Origin: Colwellia marinimaniae
GTDB lineage: Bacteria; Pseudomonadota; Gammaproteobacteria; Enterobacterales; Alteromonadaceae
Direction of reading: 5' to 3'
NCBI RefSeq assembly: GCF_002207865.1
Contig: NZ_BDQM01000004.1
Coordinates: 62,001-126,000 of the forward strand
DNA: 64,000 nucleotides
Shown here: positions 29,898-39,780 of the stretch, in pieces
How the letters are laid out: each line of letters opens with the position of its first letter
Numbering within the stretch: position 1 is the stretch's first letter
Notes under the pieces: generated by a model
Database searches by the model: none
What the model saw: only the letters and a program-made list of their open reading frames with translations
What the model was told of the DNA's origin: nothing
Program-made: the position numbers and the translations under genes

Positions 29898-29922
29898 AAA
29901 AGGGGCTTATGCCCCTTTTGTG
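29898..29922 (+). terminator. Terminator between infB and rbfA
   Basis: AAAAGGGGC and GCCCCTTTT form a 9-bp stem with a four-base loop, followed by GTG rather than a longer T-run. It sits 130 bp after infB and would separate or modulate rbfA-truB expression. Confidence 0.7.
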
Positions 29923-29994
29923 TTGATAATTTATAACTAATTAATAAACCAAGAAAGCTGCGAATTGTGAGTAACAGCTTCATAGGAGTATACG

Positions 29995-30423
29995 ATGGCT
30001 AGAGAATATGCCCGTACTGACCGAGTTGGTCAGCAAATCCAAAAAGAAATCGCCGTTATTTTAATGCGCGAAATTAAAGATCCACGTTTAAGCATGACCA
30101 CAGTTTCTGCGGTTGAAGTAACACGCGACCTAGCTTACGCTAAGATTTTTGTGACGTTTATCAACGATAATGCTGACGAAATTAAGGCCTCGCTTAGCGT
30201 TTTAGCTGAAGCTGAAGGTTATATTCGTTCATTATTAGGTAAACGTTTACGTGCCCGTATAATGCCGCATTTACGTTTTGTTTATGATAGCTCCATGAAA
30301 GAAGGTGTGCGTATAGGTGCCTTGGTTGACAAAGCGGTTGCTAGTGATAAAAATAAAGATAAACAGGCGGATAACTCAGCCGTGGACAGTGAAAAAAATA
30401 ATGATAGTGAGCAAGGCGACTAA
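29995..30423 (+). CDS. rbfA: Ribosome-binding factor A
   Basis: 142 residues. Family blocks [18 protein letters not shown] and [19 protein letters not shown], then [17 protein letters not shown]. The C-terminal tail is Asp/Asn/Lys-rich. It helps 30S maturation, notably in the cold. The ribosome-binding site is AGGAG before ATG 29995. truB begins three bases after its stop. Confidence 0.96.
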   Translation: MAREYARTDRVGQQIQKEIAVILMREIKDPRLSMTTVSAVEVTRDLAYAKIFVTFINDNADEIKASLSVLAEAEGYIRSLLGKRLRARIMPHLRFVYDSSMKEGVRIGALVDKAVASDKNKDKQADNSAVDSEKNNDSEQGD

Positions 30424-30426
30424 TAC

Positions 30427-31374
30427 ATGGCTAAACGTAGAAAGGGCCGCCCGATTAATGGCGTATTGTTATTAGATAAGCCTTATGAAATGTCATCAAA
30501 CCATGCTTTGCAAGCGGTTAAACGCATCTTTTTTGCTCAAAAAGCAGGGCACACCGGTGCATTAGATCCATTGGCAACAGGCATGTTGCCAATTTGTTTG
30601 GGTGAGGGCACTAAGTTCTCACAATTCTTGCTTGATACCGATAAAACCTATCAAGTCACAGCCAAGCTAGGTATTCGTACCACCACCAGTGATGCCGATG
30701 GTGAAATTGTCAGTGAAAAAGCGGTTAACGTTTCTGATGAACAGTTAGCCGCAGCTTTAGATAGCTTTCGCGGCACCACTAAACAAATACCTTCTATGTA
30801 TTCAGCACTTAAATACCAAGGCCAGCCTTTGTATAAATATGCCAGAGAAGGTATTGAGGTGCCACGAGTAGCGCGGGACATTACTGTTTATAACCTTGAG
30901 TTATTACGTTTTGAGCATGATGAAGTTGAATTAAATATCCATGTATCAAAGGGTACTTATATTCGCACCATAGTTGATGATTTAGGTGAACTGCTAGGTT
31001 GTGGCGCACACGTAGCTGACCTTAGACGCTCTGCCGTGGGGAATTATCCCATGGATAAAATGGTAACCCTGCCTCAGCTTGAAGCCTTACTCGAACAAGC
31101 GAATGAAGAAGAAATAAGCCCATCAGAGTTACTTGACCCCTTATTGCTGCCGATGAATAGTGCTGTAGATGGCATGCATTGTGTTTATGTTGACGATATG
31201 TCGGCAAATTTCTTACGCCATGGTAACCCTGTGCAAGCTCATAATTCGCCAAGTGAGGGTTGCGTGCAAGTGTATATCGGTGAAGATGAGAACGATGTTA
31301 ACGCTGAATTTATTGGAGTAGGTTTTATCGATGATGATGGCTTACTCGCACCTAAACGTATCGTTGTTGTATAA
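30427..31374 (+). CDS. truB: tRNA pseudouridine-55 synthase
   Basis: 315 residues. The catalytic aspartate lies in [19 protein letters not shown] (about 43-61). [20 protein letters not shown] is the second family block. It makes the universal T-loop pseudouridine of tRNA. Translationally coupled to rbfA by the three-base gap. Confidence 0.96.
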   Translation: MAKRRKGRPINGVLLLDKPYEMSSNHALQAVKRIFFAQKAGHTGALDPLATGMLPICLGEGTKFSQFLLDTDKTYQVTAKLGIRTTTSDADGEIVSEKAVNVSDEQLAAALDSFRGTTKQIPSMYSALKYQGQPLYKYAREGIEVPRVARDITVYNLELLRFEHDEVELNIHVSKGTYIRTIVDDLGELLGCGAHVADLRRSAVGNYPMDKMVTLPQLEALLEQANEEEISPSELLDPLLLPMNSAVDGMHCVYVDDMSANFLRHGNPVQAHNSPSEGCVQVYIGEDENDVNAEFIGVGFIDDDGLLAPKRIVVV

Positions 31375-31466
31375 AAGCGCTTCCTTGTATAGCGTCTTTG
31401 TTCTATAGGTGATAAGACAGGTTTTGGTACGTATTACAGTTGTTAAACTATCGAGGCAGTAATGTC

Positions 31467-31494
31467 TTGCTTTTTAATTATTCGCTGCTAAAAT
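31467..31494 (+). promoter_or_regulatory. Promoter upstream of rpsO
   Basis: TTGCTT (31467-31472), a 16-bp spacer and TAAAAT (31489-31494), about 110 bp before the rpsO ATG. Confidence 0.5.
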
Positions 31495-31508
31495 ACGCGC
31501 TCTTTCGT

Positions 31509-31547
31509 CATCAAGGCTAAATTAGTGTTTGGCTTGATGCGTTTTTT
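31509..31547 (+). terminator. Terminator-like hairpin in the rpsO leader
   Basis: CATCAAGGC and GGCTTGATG pair with one mismatch around a 13-base loop, followed by GTTTTTT. It lies just after the predicted rpsO start point. It could therefore either end truB transcripts or act as an attenuator in the rpsO leader. Confidence 0.5.
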
Positions 31548-31602
31548 AATTACCTTTAACTCAATAATATTGAGGGAAGGGTTAACACACTAAGGATTTT
31601 TT

Positions 31603-31872
31603 ATGTCTTTAAATGCTTCACAAAAAGCTGCAATCGTTGCAGAATATGCTCAATCAGAAGGTGACACTGGTTCTCCAGAAGTTCAAGTTGCTTTGTTAAC
31701 TACACAAATCAACCACTTACAAGGTCATTTTAAAGAGCACATCCATGATCACCATTCACGTCGTGGTTTATTACGTATGGTTGCCCAACGTCGTAAATTA
31801 CTTGATTACTTGAAAGGTAGAAATGTTGAGCGTTACGGTACATTAATCGGTAAATTAGGTCTACGTCGTTAA
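31603..31872 (+). CDS. rpsO: 30S ribosomal protein S15
   Basis: 89 residues, the standard length. Conserved [14 protein letters not shown], then [20 protein letters not shown]. It binds the central domain of 16S rRNA. Followed by a strong terminator, then pnp as in E. coli. Confidence 0.98.
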   Translation: MSLNASQKAAIVAEYAQSEGDTGSPEVQVALLTTQINHLQGHFKEHIHDHHSRRGLLRMVAQRRKLLDYLKGRNVERYGTLIGKLGLRR

Positions 31873-31908
31873 TAGCAACTTGCTAACGAACGTAACTTAT
31901 AAGATTTA

Positions 31909-31936
31909 AAAAAAGGAGCCTTTGGCTCCTTTTTTG
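31909..31936 (+). terminator. rpsO terminator
   Basis: AAAAGGAGCC-TTT-GGCTCCTTTTTT, 37 bp after the stop codon. Confidence 0.9.
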
Positions 31937-32254
31937 TGCTCTGCCGTTAACACGATTAAAAATAGATAATAAAATGTCAGTTAATCTGTGCTTTAAGGTA
32001 ATAATTGCGCTTTGACGCTAGCATTCACCTGCTTACTTAGTATAATGTCGGTGAAAATATACCTATGCTGTTCTTCGAATAAATCTAAAACTGCATTGAT
32101 GTTTTTTCTAACACCAACCAATCCAAACTGTATAATTTTTTGTTCAACTTAGTAGCATATTTGCTGTCATGTATTTGGCCAAGATACTTAGTGAATAAAT
32201 AATTGTACAGATTGGTAAATGATATTAATAATGAAAATTAAGGAAATTAATTAG
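31937..32254. other. rpsO-pnp spacer; no gene seen
   Basis: 318 bp of AT-rich sequence that should hold the pnp promoter and leader. No long RNase III-type hairpin like that of E. coli pnp was recognised by eye, and no RNA gene or frame was seen. Confidence 0.4.
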
Positions 32255-34372
32255 ATGCTAAATCCAATTACTAAAAAATTTCAATACGGTAAACATACTG
32301 TAACACTTGAAACGGGCGCTATTGCTCGTCAAGCTTCTGGTGCTGTAATGGCAAGCATGGATGATACCTGTGTATTAGTCACTGTTGTTGCTAAAAAAGA
32401 AGCGAAAGCAGGGCAAGACTTTTTCCCGTTAACAATAAACTACCAAGAGCGTGCCTACGCTGCGGGTAAAATTCCAGGAAGTTTCTTTAAACGTGAAGGT
32501 CGCCCTTCAGAAGAAGAAACACTGATTGCACGTTTAATTGACCGTCCACTTCGTCCGTTATTCCCAGAAGGGTTTATTAACGAAGTACAAGTAATTATCA
32601 CGGTTATTTCTGTTAACCCTGAAATTGCCCCAGACATCATTTCATTAATTGGTGCTTCTGCCGCTCTTGCTATTTCAGGTGCACCATTTAATGGTCCAAT
32701 TGGCGCAGCACGTGTTGGTTATGTTGATGGTCAATACATACTTAACCCACTGCAATCTGAATTACCAGAAAGTAAATTAGACTTAGTGGTAGCCGGTACT
32801 GATAACGCGGTATTAATGGTTGAGTCTGAAGCTGATGTATTATCTGAAGAAGTAATGCTTGGTGCAGTAATGTACGGCCATGAGCAAATGCAAACAGTGG
32901 TTACGGCCATTAAAGAATTTAAAGCTGAAGTAAACACCCCAGTATGGGAATGGTCTGCACCCGTTAAAAATACTGAGTTATTAGCCAAAATTGCAGAGTT
33001 AAGTGAAGCACAATTAAACGAAGCTTACCAAATTACTGAAAAAGCGGTTCGTTATGAAAAAATTACCGAGATCCGTAACTCTGTTGTTGAAACTTTATTA
33101 GCACAAGATGCTGATCTAAACGTGCAAGAAGCAAAAGATTTATTCCACGATTTAGAAAAAACGGTTGTACGTGGCCGCATCATTGATGGTAGCCCTCGTA
33201 TTGATGGTCGTGATCCTGAGTCAATTCGTGCCTTAGACGTAATGACGGGTGTTTTACCAAGAACTCACGGCTCTGCGGTATTTACTCGTGGTGAAACTCA
33301 AGCATTAGTTACTGCAACACTGGGTACGCAACGTGATGCCCAACGCCTTGATACCTTAATGGGTGATAAAACTGACCCATTTATGTTTCATTACAACTTC
33401 CCTCCATACTGTGTAGGTGAAACTGGATTTGTTGGTAGCCCTAAACGTCGTGAAATTGGCCATGGCCGTCTGGCGAAACGTGGTATGTTAGCGGTTATGC
33501 CTACACTAGAAGAATTCCCGTATGCTATCCGTATTGTTTCTGAAATCACTGAATCAAATGGCTCCTCTTCAATGGCGTCAGTATGTGGTGCTTCATTAGC
33601 CTTGATGGATGCGGGTGTACCCATTAAAGCTTCTGTTGCTGGTATTGCGATGGGCCTGGTTAAAGAAGGTGACAAGTTTGTTGTGCTTTCTGACATCTTA
33701 GGTGATGAAGATCACTTAGGTGATATGGACTTTAAAGTAGCCGGTACCACAGGTGGTATTACTGCCCTGCAAATGGATATTAAAATTGAAGGTATTACTC
33801 AAGAAATAATGCAAATTGCTTTAAACCAAGCAAAAGCTGCACGTACTCATATTTTATCTGTGATGGATGAAGCTATTTCTGGACACAGAGATGATATTTC
33901 TGAGTTTGCACCACGCATTCACACCATGAAAGTAAGCCAAGATAAGATTCGTGACATTATTGGTAAAGGTGGCGCGACTATTCGTCAATTGACGGAAGAA
34001 ACCGGTACTACCATTGAAATTGAAGATGACGGTACTATTAAAATAGCGGCAACTTCAAATGAACAAGCACAAGATGCGATTAACCGTATTAAGGCATTAA
34101 CCGCTGAAATTGAAGTAGGTACACTTTACACCGGTAAAGTAGTACGTATCGTTGATTTTGGTGCTTTTGTTAATGTATTACCAGGTAAAGACGGCTTAGT
34201 ACACATTTCTCAAATTTCTGAAGAGCGCGTTAATAACGTTAGCGATGTCTTAACAGAAGGTCAAGAAGTGAAAGTTAAGGTACTAGAAGTTGATCGCCAA
34301 GGTCGTGTTCGTTTAAGTATCAAAGAAGCTATTGAAAAGCCAGCTGCGACAGAAACACCTGCCGCTGAGTAA
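32255..34372 (+). CDS. pnp: Polyribonucleotide nucleotidyltransferase (PNPase)
   Basis: 705 residues. Two RNase PH domains (about 5-140 and 310-450) flank an all-helical segment. Phosphate- and RNA-contact blocks [11 protein letters not shown] and [12 protein letters not shown] are present. The C-terminal KH domain ([19 protein letters not shown], about 565) and S1 domain ([18 protein letters not shown], about 622-690) complete it. It degrades RNA 3'-5' phosphorolytically and is a degradosome and cold-adaptation protein. Confidence 0.97.
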   Translation: MLNPITKKFQYGKHTVTLETGAIARQASGAVMASMDDTCVLVTVVAKKEAKAGQDFFPLTINYQERAYAAGKIPGSFFKREGRPSEEETLIARLIDRPLRPLFPEGFINEVQVIITVISVNPEIAPDIISLIGASAALAISGAPFNGPIGAARVGYVDGQYILNPLQSELPESKLDLVVAGTDNAVLMVESEADVLSEEVMLGAVMYGHEQMQTVVTAIKEFKAEVNTPVWEWSAPVKNTELLAKIAELSEAQLNEAYQITEKAVRYEKITEIRNSVVETLLAQDADLNVQEAKDLFHDLEKTVVRGRIIDGSPRIDGRDPESIRALDVMTGVLPRTHGSAVFTRGETQALVTATLGTQRDAQRLDTLMGDKTDPFMFHYNFPPYCVGETGFVGSPKRREIGHGRLAKRGMLAVMPTLEEFPYAIRIVSEITESNGSSSMASVCGASLALMDAGVPIKASVAGIAMGLVKEGDKFVVLSDILGDEDHLGDMDFKVAGTTGGITALQMDIKIEGITQEIMQIALNQAKAARTHILSVMDEAISGHRDDISEFAPRIHTMKVSQDKIRDIIGKGGATIRQLTEETGTTIEIEDDGTIKIAATSNEQAQDAINRIKALTAEIEVGTLYTGKVVRIVDFGAFVNVLPGKDGLVHISQISEERVNNVSDVLTEGQEVKVKVLEVDRQGRVRLSIKEAIEKPAATETPAAE

Positions 34373-34407
34373 CTTTCTCAGTAAAAAATATTTACATTTG
34401 ATTAAGT

Positions 34408-34436
34408 AAAAAAGGAGCCAATTGGCTCCTTTTTTG
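34408..34436 (+). terminator. pnp terminator
   Basis: AAAAGGAGCC-AATT-GGCTCCTTTTTTG, almost the same hairpin as at rpsO. Confidence 0.9.
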
Positions 34437-34487
34437 TTTATAATGAATTAATTTATATTGTTAGTCATTTATTTATAAGGCATTTCT

Positions 34488-35402
34488 GTGCATTCACTTG
34501 TTAAAACTACTCTTCTAATATTACTGTTAAGTAGTACGCTGCTGACGCAAGGCTGTGCCTCTAGTCAAGGAGCTGATAATAATGGACCTTTTTCGATAAT
34601 GAATAATCTGGTCATTGCCGAGCCGTTAGCGATTAACTTTAAAAGTGAAATAGCCATCGCGCGTTTATCTGAAGTGATAAATAGGGCCAAGATACCGGAT
34701 GAACAAAGAGCACAACTTTTTTATGATCGTGGTGTCTTGTATGACAGTGTTGGCTTACGTTCGCTGGCAAGATTTGACTTTTCCCATGCCCTACAATTAA
34801 AACCTGACTTAATTGACGCTTATAATTTCTTGGGTATTCATTACACCCAGTTACAAGAGTTTACCCAAGCTTATGAAAAATTCGACTCCGCCTTAGAGTT
34901 AGCGCCTGGACATGAATATGCCTATTTAAATCGAGGCATAGCCCTTTATTATGGTGCTCGACCTGAGTTAGCTAGCCTTGATTTTAAAGCCTTTCATCAA
35001 AAACAGCAGGATGATCCGTATCGTCTATTGTGGTTGTATTTGACTGAATATGAACTGGACCCTATTGCAGCAAAGCAGTCATTAAAACAGCGGGCAGAAT
35101 TAGTTGCGGATAGTACCTGGGCGAAGCAGGTGATATTCCTTTATCTTGGCGAAATATCTCAAGGAGACTTTGTTAAAGGCTTAACAAAAAATGTTCGCTC
35201 AAATAAAGAGTTAACTGAGCGACTATGTGAAGCTTATTTTTATTTAGGTAAGTATAACCAAGCCTTAGGCTTTCGGGGCAGTGCGGCTAACTTCTTTAAA
35301 CTGGCATTAAGTACCAACGTTTATGAATTTGTTGAGCATAGATACGCTAAGCTTGAATTAGATTTAATGCGTACTAAAAAAACTACGAATACTCAGCCTT
35401 AA
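34488..35402 (+). CDS. nlpI: Lipoprotein NlpI (TPR protein)
   Basis: 304 residues with GTG start and a lipobox LLTQGCAS. TPR repeats occupy about residues 70-165 (AQLFYDRGVLYDSVGLRSLA; EYAYLNRGIALYYGA). In E. coli NlpI (294 aa) is encoded right after pnp and is the outer-membrane adaptor for the protease Prc and peptidoglycan hydrolases. The same position and architecture support orthology. Confidence 0.9.
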   Translation: MHSLVKTTLLILLLSSTLLTQGCASSQGADNNGPFSIMNNLVIAEPLAINFKSEIAIARLSEVINRAKIPDEQRAQLFYDRGVLYDSVGLRSLARFDFSHALQLKPDLIDAYNFLGIHYTQLQEFTQAYEKFDSALELAPGHEYAYLNRGIALYYGARPELASLDFKAFHQKQQDDPYRLLWLYLTEYELDPIAAKQSLKQRAELVADSTWAKQVIFLYLGEISQGDFVKGLTKNVRSNKELTERLCEAYFYLGKYNQALGFRGSAANFFKLALSTNVYEFVEHRYAKLELDLMRTKKTTNTQP

Positions 35403-35417
35403 TTTATTAGCGACTCA

Positions 35418-37028
35418 ATGCGTTTCGATAAAATCTATTGTTATATATTACTGTTGAGCTTGATGATATCTTTGTCATCAAGCTCATTTTTTTTAGCTGA
35501 TTATTTAACTCAGCAATTGCATAAAAATAATTACCATGCAGGGCAGTTTTCCTACGCATTAAAGCATGACTACATTGCCGCGATAACCATTGCCGAAAAA
35601 ACAGCGAATATTGCTAGTACTCATTGGTTAACACTGAACCAAACCCTAGCCAAAAGCCAAAAAAACGCGGCATTAAAGCTTGCTTATTGGTATCAAAAAA
35701 AAGCTCAACAAGAAGATAATATCGCTCTAGTGACCACGGCTATTATGTGGTTTGAACAAGCAATTCGCTTACAGTCGCAACAAGCCATGGTCGCGCTTGC
35801 ACAGTTATATTTTCAACAAGGTAAGTTTGCCCTAGCACAAACGACATTAGGGCAATTGCCAGCAATGATTAACAATATTAACTTAGCTGAAACTCACTCA
35901 GTTTTAGCCATTAAAATAGCCGTCTCTTTAGGCGATGTGGCTCTGGTGAAGCAGCTAGTAAATTCTACGGTGTTTAAGCAAGAGGCTAATAGTAAAATTC
36001 AGCCTCTATTAGCGCAGCTAGATAAATATGCGGTCATCAAAGATAGCCCATTACTAATAAGTAAAGTTAATGGCCAAGTCCAACTGCCCTTTGAAGCGTT
36101 ATCAAGTTGCATTACCAGTTTACAACTTTTTGCGACTAATCTGGAGCACTTAAAGCACCTTGAACAGCTGATTAATAGCTTTAATGAGCAGCAAGTGCTG
36201 GCACAGTATGTGTGTTTGCCAATACCGCGCTACATTAGCCGCAAACGTCTTGATTGTCAGGCACATGCACAGCAAGCTATTTATTGTAATGAAGCACATT
36301 GGCAAAGTGTCGCCAAGGACGTGACTAGCCGGCATATAGGTTTAATGCTTAACGAAGGTGGTGCCAATGTCCATTTAGGAATTCTCTATTTTGATGTCGA
36401 GGATAATGCGGATGTTTTTAGCCATGAAATAAGCCATTTGCTCGGTTTTGTTGATGAATACCCCTTAAGTAAAAACCATGATAAATGCCAAGGAGTACAG
36501 CATAAACCCTTTGCCCATAATATTGCGGTATTGGCCAATTACTATCAAGGTGAACGGAAACAGGTCAGAGCCAGGGTATTAGCCGAGGTAGCATGGGCCA
36601 GTAAAATAAAAGCCAGTACACCAATTTTACAAGCCGTTGATGAAAATTTCAACGAGAAAATAAAATGGCGTTTAGGTACGCCGATAGCATTTAAAGAGCA
36701 AGTTGGCCTCTATTTGGCCGAAAGTTGTCAACAGTCTAGTACGGGCAAAGCCTTATCAGCAAGTCATGTTGCGCCACGTTATTCAGCTTTTAAGCCGTTA
36801 AATCGGCGTACACAACTAAGATATTTCGCCAATGAATTTCCTCAAGAATACCTGAATATATTAAAAGCAAAACCGTTTGCCTATTTGATGCCGAGTTTTC
36901 ATTACAATATTGCCTTAGCTTTATACCAGCAAGGTGATATTGTTGGCGCAAAGTTCTGGTTAGCGCAAGCGGCAGTATGGGAAAGTGAAGCGTTAAGGAA
37001 AGCTCGGATATTATCAGGCAGCTTTTAA
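35418..37028 (+). CDS. Membrane-anchored putative zinc metalloprotease with helical repeats
   Basis: 536 residues. An N-terminal membrane anchor or signal (about 9-28) is followed by TPR/Sel1-like helical repeats (about 60-190) and then a domain with FSHEISHLLGFVDEYPL (about 335). This HExxH followed by a DEY motif recalls the M64 pattern HExxHxxxxLxDEY. Cysteines are frequent, fitting an extracytoplasmic location. It starts 15 bp after nlpI and is probably in its operon. Protease activity is inferred from the motif; the family could not be fixed. Confidence 0.55.
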   Translation: MRFDKIYCYILLLSLMISLSSSSFFLADYLTQQLHKNNYHAGQFSYALKHDYIAAITIAEKTANIASTHWLTLNQTLAKSQKNAALKLAYWYQKKAQQEDNIALVTTAIMWFEQAIRLQSQQAMVALAQLYFQQGKFALAQTTLGQLPAMINNINLAETHSVLAIKIAVSLGDVALVKQLVNSTVFKQEANSKIQPLLAQLDKYAVIKDSPLLISKVNGQVQLPFEALSSCITSLQLFATNLEHLKHLEQLINSFNEQQVLAQYVCLPIPRYISRKRLDCQAHAQQAIYCNEAHWQSVAKDVTSRHIGLMLNEGGANVHLGILYFDVEDNADVFSHEISHLLGFVDEYPLSKNHDKCQGVQHKPFAHNIAVLANYYQGERKQVRARVLAEVAWASKIKASTPILQAVDENFNEKIKWRLGTPIAFKEQVGLYLAESCQQSSTGKALSASHVAPRYSAFKPLNRRTQLRYFANEFPQEYLNILKAKPFAYLMPSFHYNIALALYQQGDIVGAKFWLAQAAVWESEALRKARILSGSF

Positions 37029-37061
37029 TCCAGGCTTTGCTAGTGCAAGCCTAGATTAGGG

Positions 37062-37424
37062 TTAAGGAAGTCTTTTGACTCTTTTATCAGACAATAACGT
37101 CTTATCAAAAACCCTCATGATTTTATCCTGTCCTTGAATTTTATCTGCAAAAAATGTTCGTCTGCTGCGGCTAACATCTAAATAGATTAACGAGTTTTTT
37201 TCTATCTTTACCTTCACTTTAGCAATTGGCCAGTGGCTAAAACGCCCTAAATATTGGATCTCTTGGGCGGCTTTTTTACACCTCAGCCTAAGGTCCTTTT
37301 TTTGAACGAGCCTTAATTCTTGAGCATATGTAGTTTTTTGTTCTTTAGTGATAATGGTTCTTTTCAATTGAAAAAAACGATATAGATTGCTTTTAAACTG
37401 ATATAGGTAGGCAAAAAATCTCAT
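37062..37424 (-). CDS. Basic protein of unknown function
   Basis: 120 residues, strongly basic (many Lys/Arg), with a block RSRRTFFADKIQGQDKI in the C-terminal half. No domain or signal peptide recognised. It converges with the metalloprotease gene across a 33-bp gap that holds a weak hairpin (AGGCTT / AAGCCT). Confidence 0.55.
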   Translation of the reverse strand: MRFFAYLYQFKSNLYRFFQLKRTIITKEQKTTYAQELRLVQKKDLRLRCKKAAQEIQYLGRFSHWPIAKVKVKIEKNSLIYLDVSRSRRTFFADKIQGQDKIMRVFDKTLLSDKRVKRLP

Positions 37425-37629
37425 TCTGATACCCTTTGAGAGGACACTTTATTAGTTATAGTCTAAATACCTCATTTTTACCTAGGTATACGCTTGTTTT
37501 TCTATCTTCATTAGTTTACAAAATGGGCGAGTTTTACTAAGTACTTAAATTGTAGCGGAAAAATAAGTTATAATGTTTAGTTGTAGATCTTGGTTTGTCT
37601 ATAGCACAATTTTCTTTATCAGAGTATTT

Positions 37630-39333
37630 ATGAAAACATTTGAGCCTTACCTCTTTAGAAAGCAATTTCCATTATTACAAAATATCTGCTCACCTAGGCA
37701 TGATAAAGACGACCAACATCACGCTATAGTGTATTTTGATAATGCAGCGACCACACAAAAACCACTCACTGTTATTGATAGCCAGCAAGATTTTTATTGC
37801 CAATATAATGCCAATGTCCATAGAGCTTCACATCAACTAAGTAGCAAAGCTACCTTAGCTTTTGAAAATGCCCGTACCCTAGTTCAAGGCTTTATCGGTG
37901 CGCGTAGTATTAAAGAAGTTATTTGGACTAAGGGTGCCACGGAAAGTATCAATATTGTGGTGCAAAGCTTGGCTAGAAATACCTTAATGCCAGGGGATGA
38001 AATAGTCCTGTGTACTAGTGAGCACCACGCAAATATTGTTCCCTGGCAAATAGTTGCCGAGCAAACTGGCGCGGTGATCAAGATTTTACCTTTAACTAAG
38101 CAAGGTTATATCGATAGTACTAAGCTAGATAATGTCATTACGGATAAGACAAAATTTGTCGCCTGTGCCCATATTTCTAATGTGTTAGGGCGGATAAACC
38201 CCATTGAGAAAGTTATAGCTAAGGCAAAAGCTGTTGGTGCTATAACCTTAATAGATGGCGCTCAAGCAGTGGCACATTTATCTATTGATGTACAAGCGCT
38301 TGACTGTGATTTTTATGTTTTTTCGGCTCATAAAATGTATGGCCCAACAGGTATTGGTGTCCTTTATGGTAAAGAAGAGCTGCTTGATACTATGCCGCCA
38401 TATCAGGGGGGAGGGGAAATGATTAAAACAGTCAGTTTTACTCAAGGTACTCGCTTTAACTCCTTACCTTTTAAGTTTGAAGCGGGTACACCCAATATTG
38501 CCGGGGTGATCGCTTTTGGTGAAAGTATCAACTTCTTAGCACCTTTGTTAGCCGATATTAGTAAAAGTTACCAGGAATATGAACAACAACTGCTTGATTA
38601 TTGTTATCACGCCTTAGCTAAAATAGCGCAAGTTAAATTTATAGTCGAAGGCAAACCTGATATTGGCGTTATCGCTTTTACCTTAACCGGACATCATAAT
38701 CACGATGTAGCGACTTCGTTGGATACTTATGGTATCGCTGTTCGCTCGGGTCATCATTGTGCTATGCCTTTAATGGCGCATTTAAACATCGATGGTTGCC
38801 TAAGGGTTTCTCTAGCTGCTTATAATACTAAGGTGGAAATTGATTACCTTATTGAGTGCTTAAATAAATTTTTACTTAATGCTTGTCTCGAACAAGAACA
38901 GCCCGATGAAAATGGCAGTGGAAAAAGGGCATCGAGTAATGAAATGGTTGATATTCTTACCCTCTTTGCCAAAACGAAAGGTTGGGATAGCCGACATAGA
39001 GAAATTATGCTGCTGGGTAAAAAATTACCTAGAATGGAAAAATCGCTGCGTGATGATGAAACCCTCATCTCTGGCTGCGAAAGCCTTGCTTGGCTGAAAG
39101 TTGCACAAGATAGCCAAGGCTACTATTCGTTTAAAGCCGACAGTGATGCCAAAATTATTCGTGGTTTATTAGTGATTGTGCTTAGCGCCCTTAATCATAA
39201 AACAGCACAACAAATACATAAGGTAAATATTAATGAATACTTCGAAAAAATGGGTTTAATACAGCACTTAAGCCCATCTCGTGGTAATGGTTTATTAGCT
39301 ATTGTTGATAAAATAAAATTATTGGCACAATAA
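37630..39333 (+). CDS. csdA: Fused cysteine desulfurase CsdA - sulfur acceptor CsdE
   Basis: 567 residues from ATG 37630; the frame extends to 37573 without family similarity. Residues about 1-415 form a class V desulfurase: the PLP lysine is in SAHKMYGPTGIG (about 233) and the persulfide cysteine in RSGHHCAMPLM (about 376). Residues about 440-567 form a SufE/CsdE domain with its acceptor cysteine in SGCESLAWL (about 481) and FKADSDAKIIRGLL. The linker is short and polar. In E. coli CsdA and CsdE are separate proteins that pass sulfur to CsdL/TcdA. Here tcdA lies close by. Confidence 0.9.
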   Translation: MKTFEPYLFRKQFPLLQNICSPRHDKDDQHHAIVYFDNAATTQKPLTVIDSQQDFYCQYNANVHRASHQLSSKATLAFENARTLVQGFIGARSIKEVIWTKGATESINIVVQSLARNTLMPGDEIVLCTSEHHANIVPWQIVAEQTGAVIKILPLTKQGYIDSTKLDNVITDKTKFVACAHISNVLGRINPIEKVIAKAKAVGAITLIDGAQAVAHLSIDVQALDCDFYVFSAHKMYGPTGIGVLYGKEELLDTMPPYQGGGEMIKTVSFTQGTRFNSLPFKFEAGTPNIAGVIAFGESINFLAPLLADISKSYQEYEQQLLDYCYHALAKIAQVKFIVEGKPDIGVIAFTLTGHHNHDVATSLDTYGIAVRSGHHCAMPLMAHLNIDGCLRVSLAAYNTKVEIDYLIECLNKFLLNACLEQEQPDENGSGKRASSNEMVDILTLFAKTKGWDSRHREIMLLGKKLPRMEKSLRDDETLISGCESLAWLKVAQDSQGYYSFKADSDAKIIRGLLVIVLSALNHKTAQQIHKVNINEYFEKMGLIQHLSPSRGNGLLAIVDKIKLLAQ

Positions 39334-39780
39334 CTACTCGCTTGTATTAAGCACAGTATAAACAAGGATAGTGAATAATTATTCTATTTTACTACATTTA
39401 AACTACATTTAAGGCTCTGTTCCATAATACTGTTGTCTACATTGTAACTCTATGATTTTATGGTGAGTATTGCTGAAGTGATAAAGCGAGCTTCACAAGC
39501 ATGGATGCTTGTGTAGAGCCCCATGGATGGTTTTACGTGTCTCGCTTGTTTACTCAGCAACACTAACACTACAACAGAGCCACATTTAAACTGTATTTAA
39601 GTGCTAGCTACCCTCTTTAAATCTAGTATTTTAATTACTTTATCGCACCAGTTTGATAGTTTTGTTAATTGAAGGGTAAAATTCGTGGCAATATTCTGCT
39701 ATTGCCAGTGAATTGAGCGCGGGCTGAGTAAAACAACGGCTAGTACAGGATTATTTAGTAGAGCTTAGCTGGTTTATTGA
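39334..39780. other. 447-bp gap between csdA-csdE and tcdA, mostly a MITE-like element
   Basis: Convergent intergenic region. Besides the element at 39413-39581 it holds only AT-rich sequence; no gene seen. Confidence 0.5.
39405..39589. mobile_element. MITE-like element (169 bp) with 8-bp target-site duplication
   Basis: ACATTTAA occurs at 39405-39412 and 39582-39589, flanking an element that starts GGCTCTGTT (39413) and ends AACAGAGCC (39581). The inside can fold into a long hairpin. GAGTA...AAGCGAG pairs with CTCGCTT...TACTC, and CACAAGCAT / ATGCTTGTG form a perfect 9-bp inner stem. It has no coding frame. GGCTCTGTT-type ends and 8-bp duplications occur in the IS6 and ISL3 families, but the parent is not determined. 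Confidence 0.75.
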
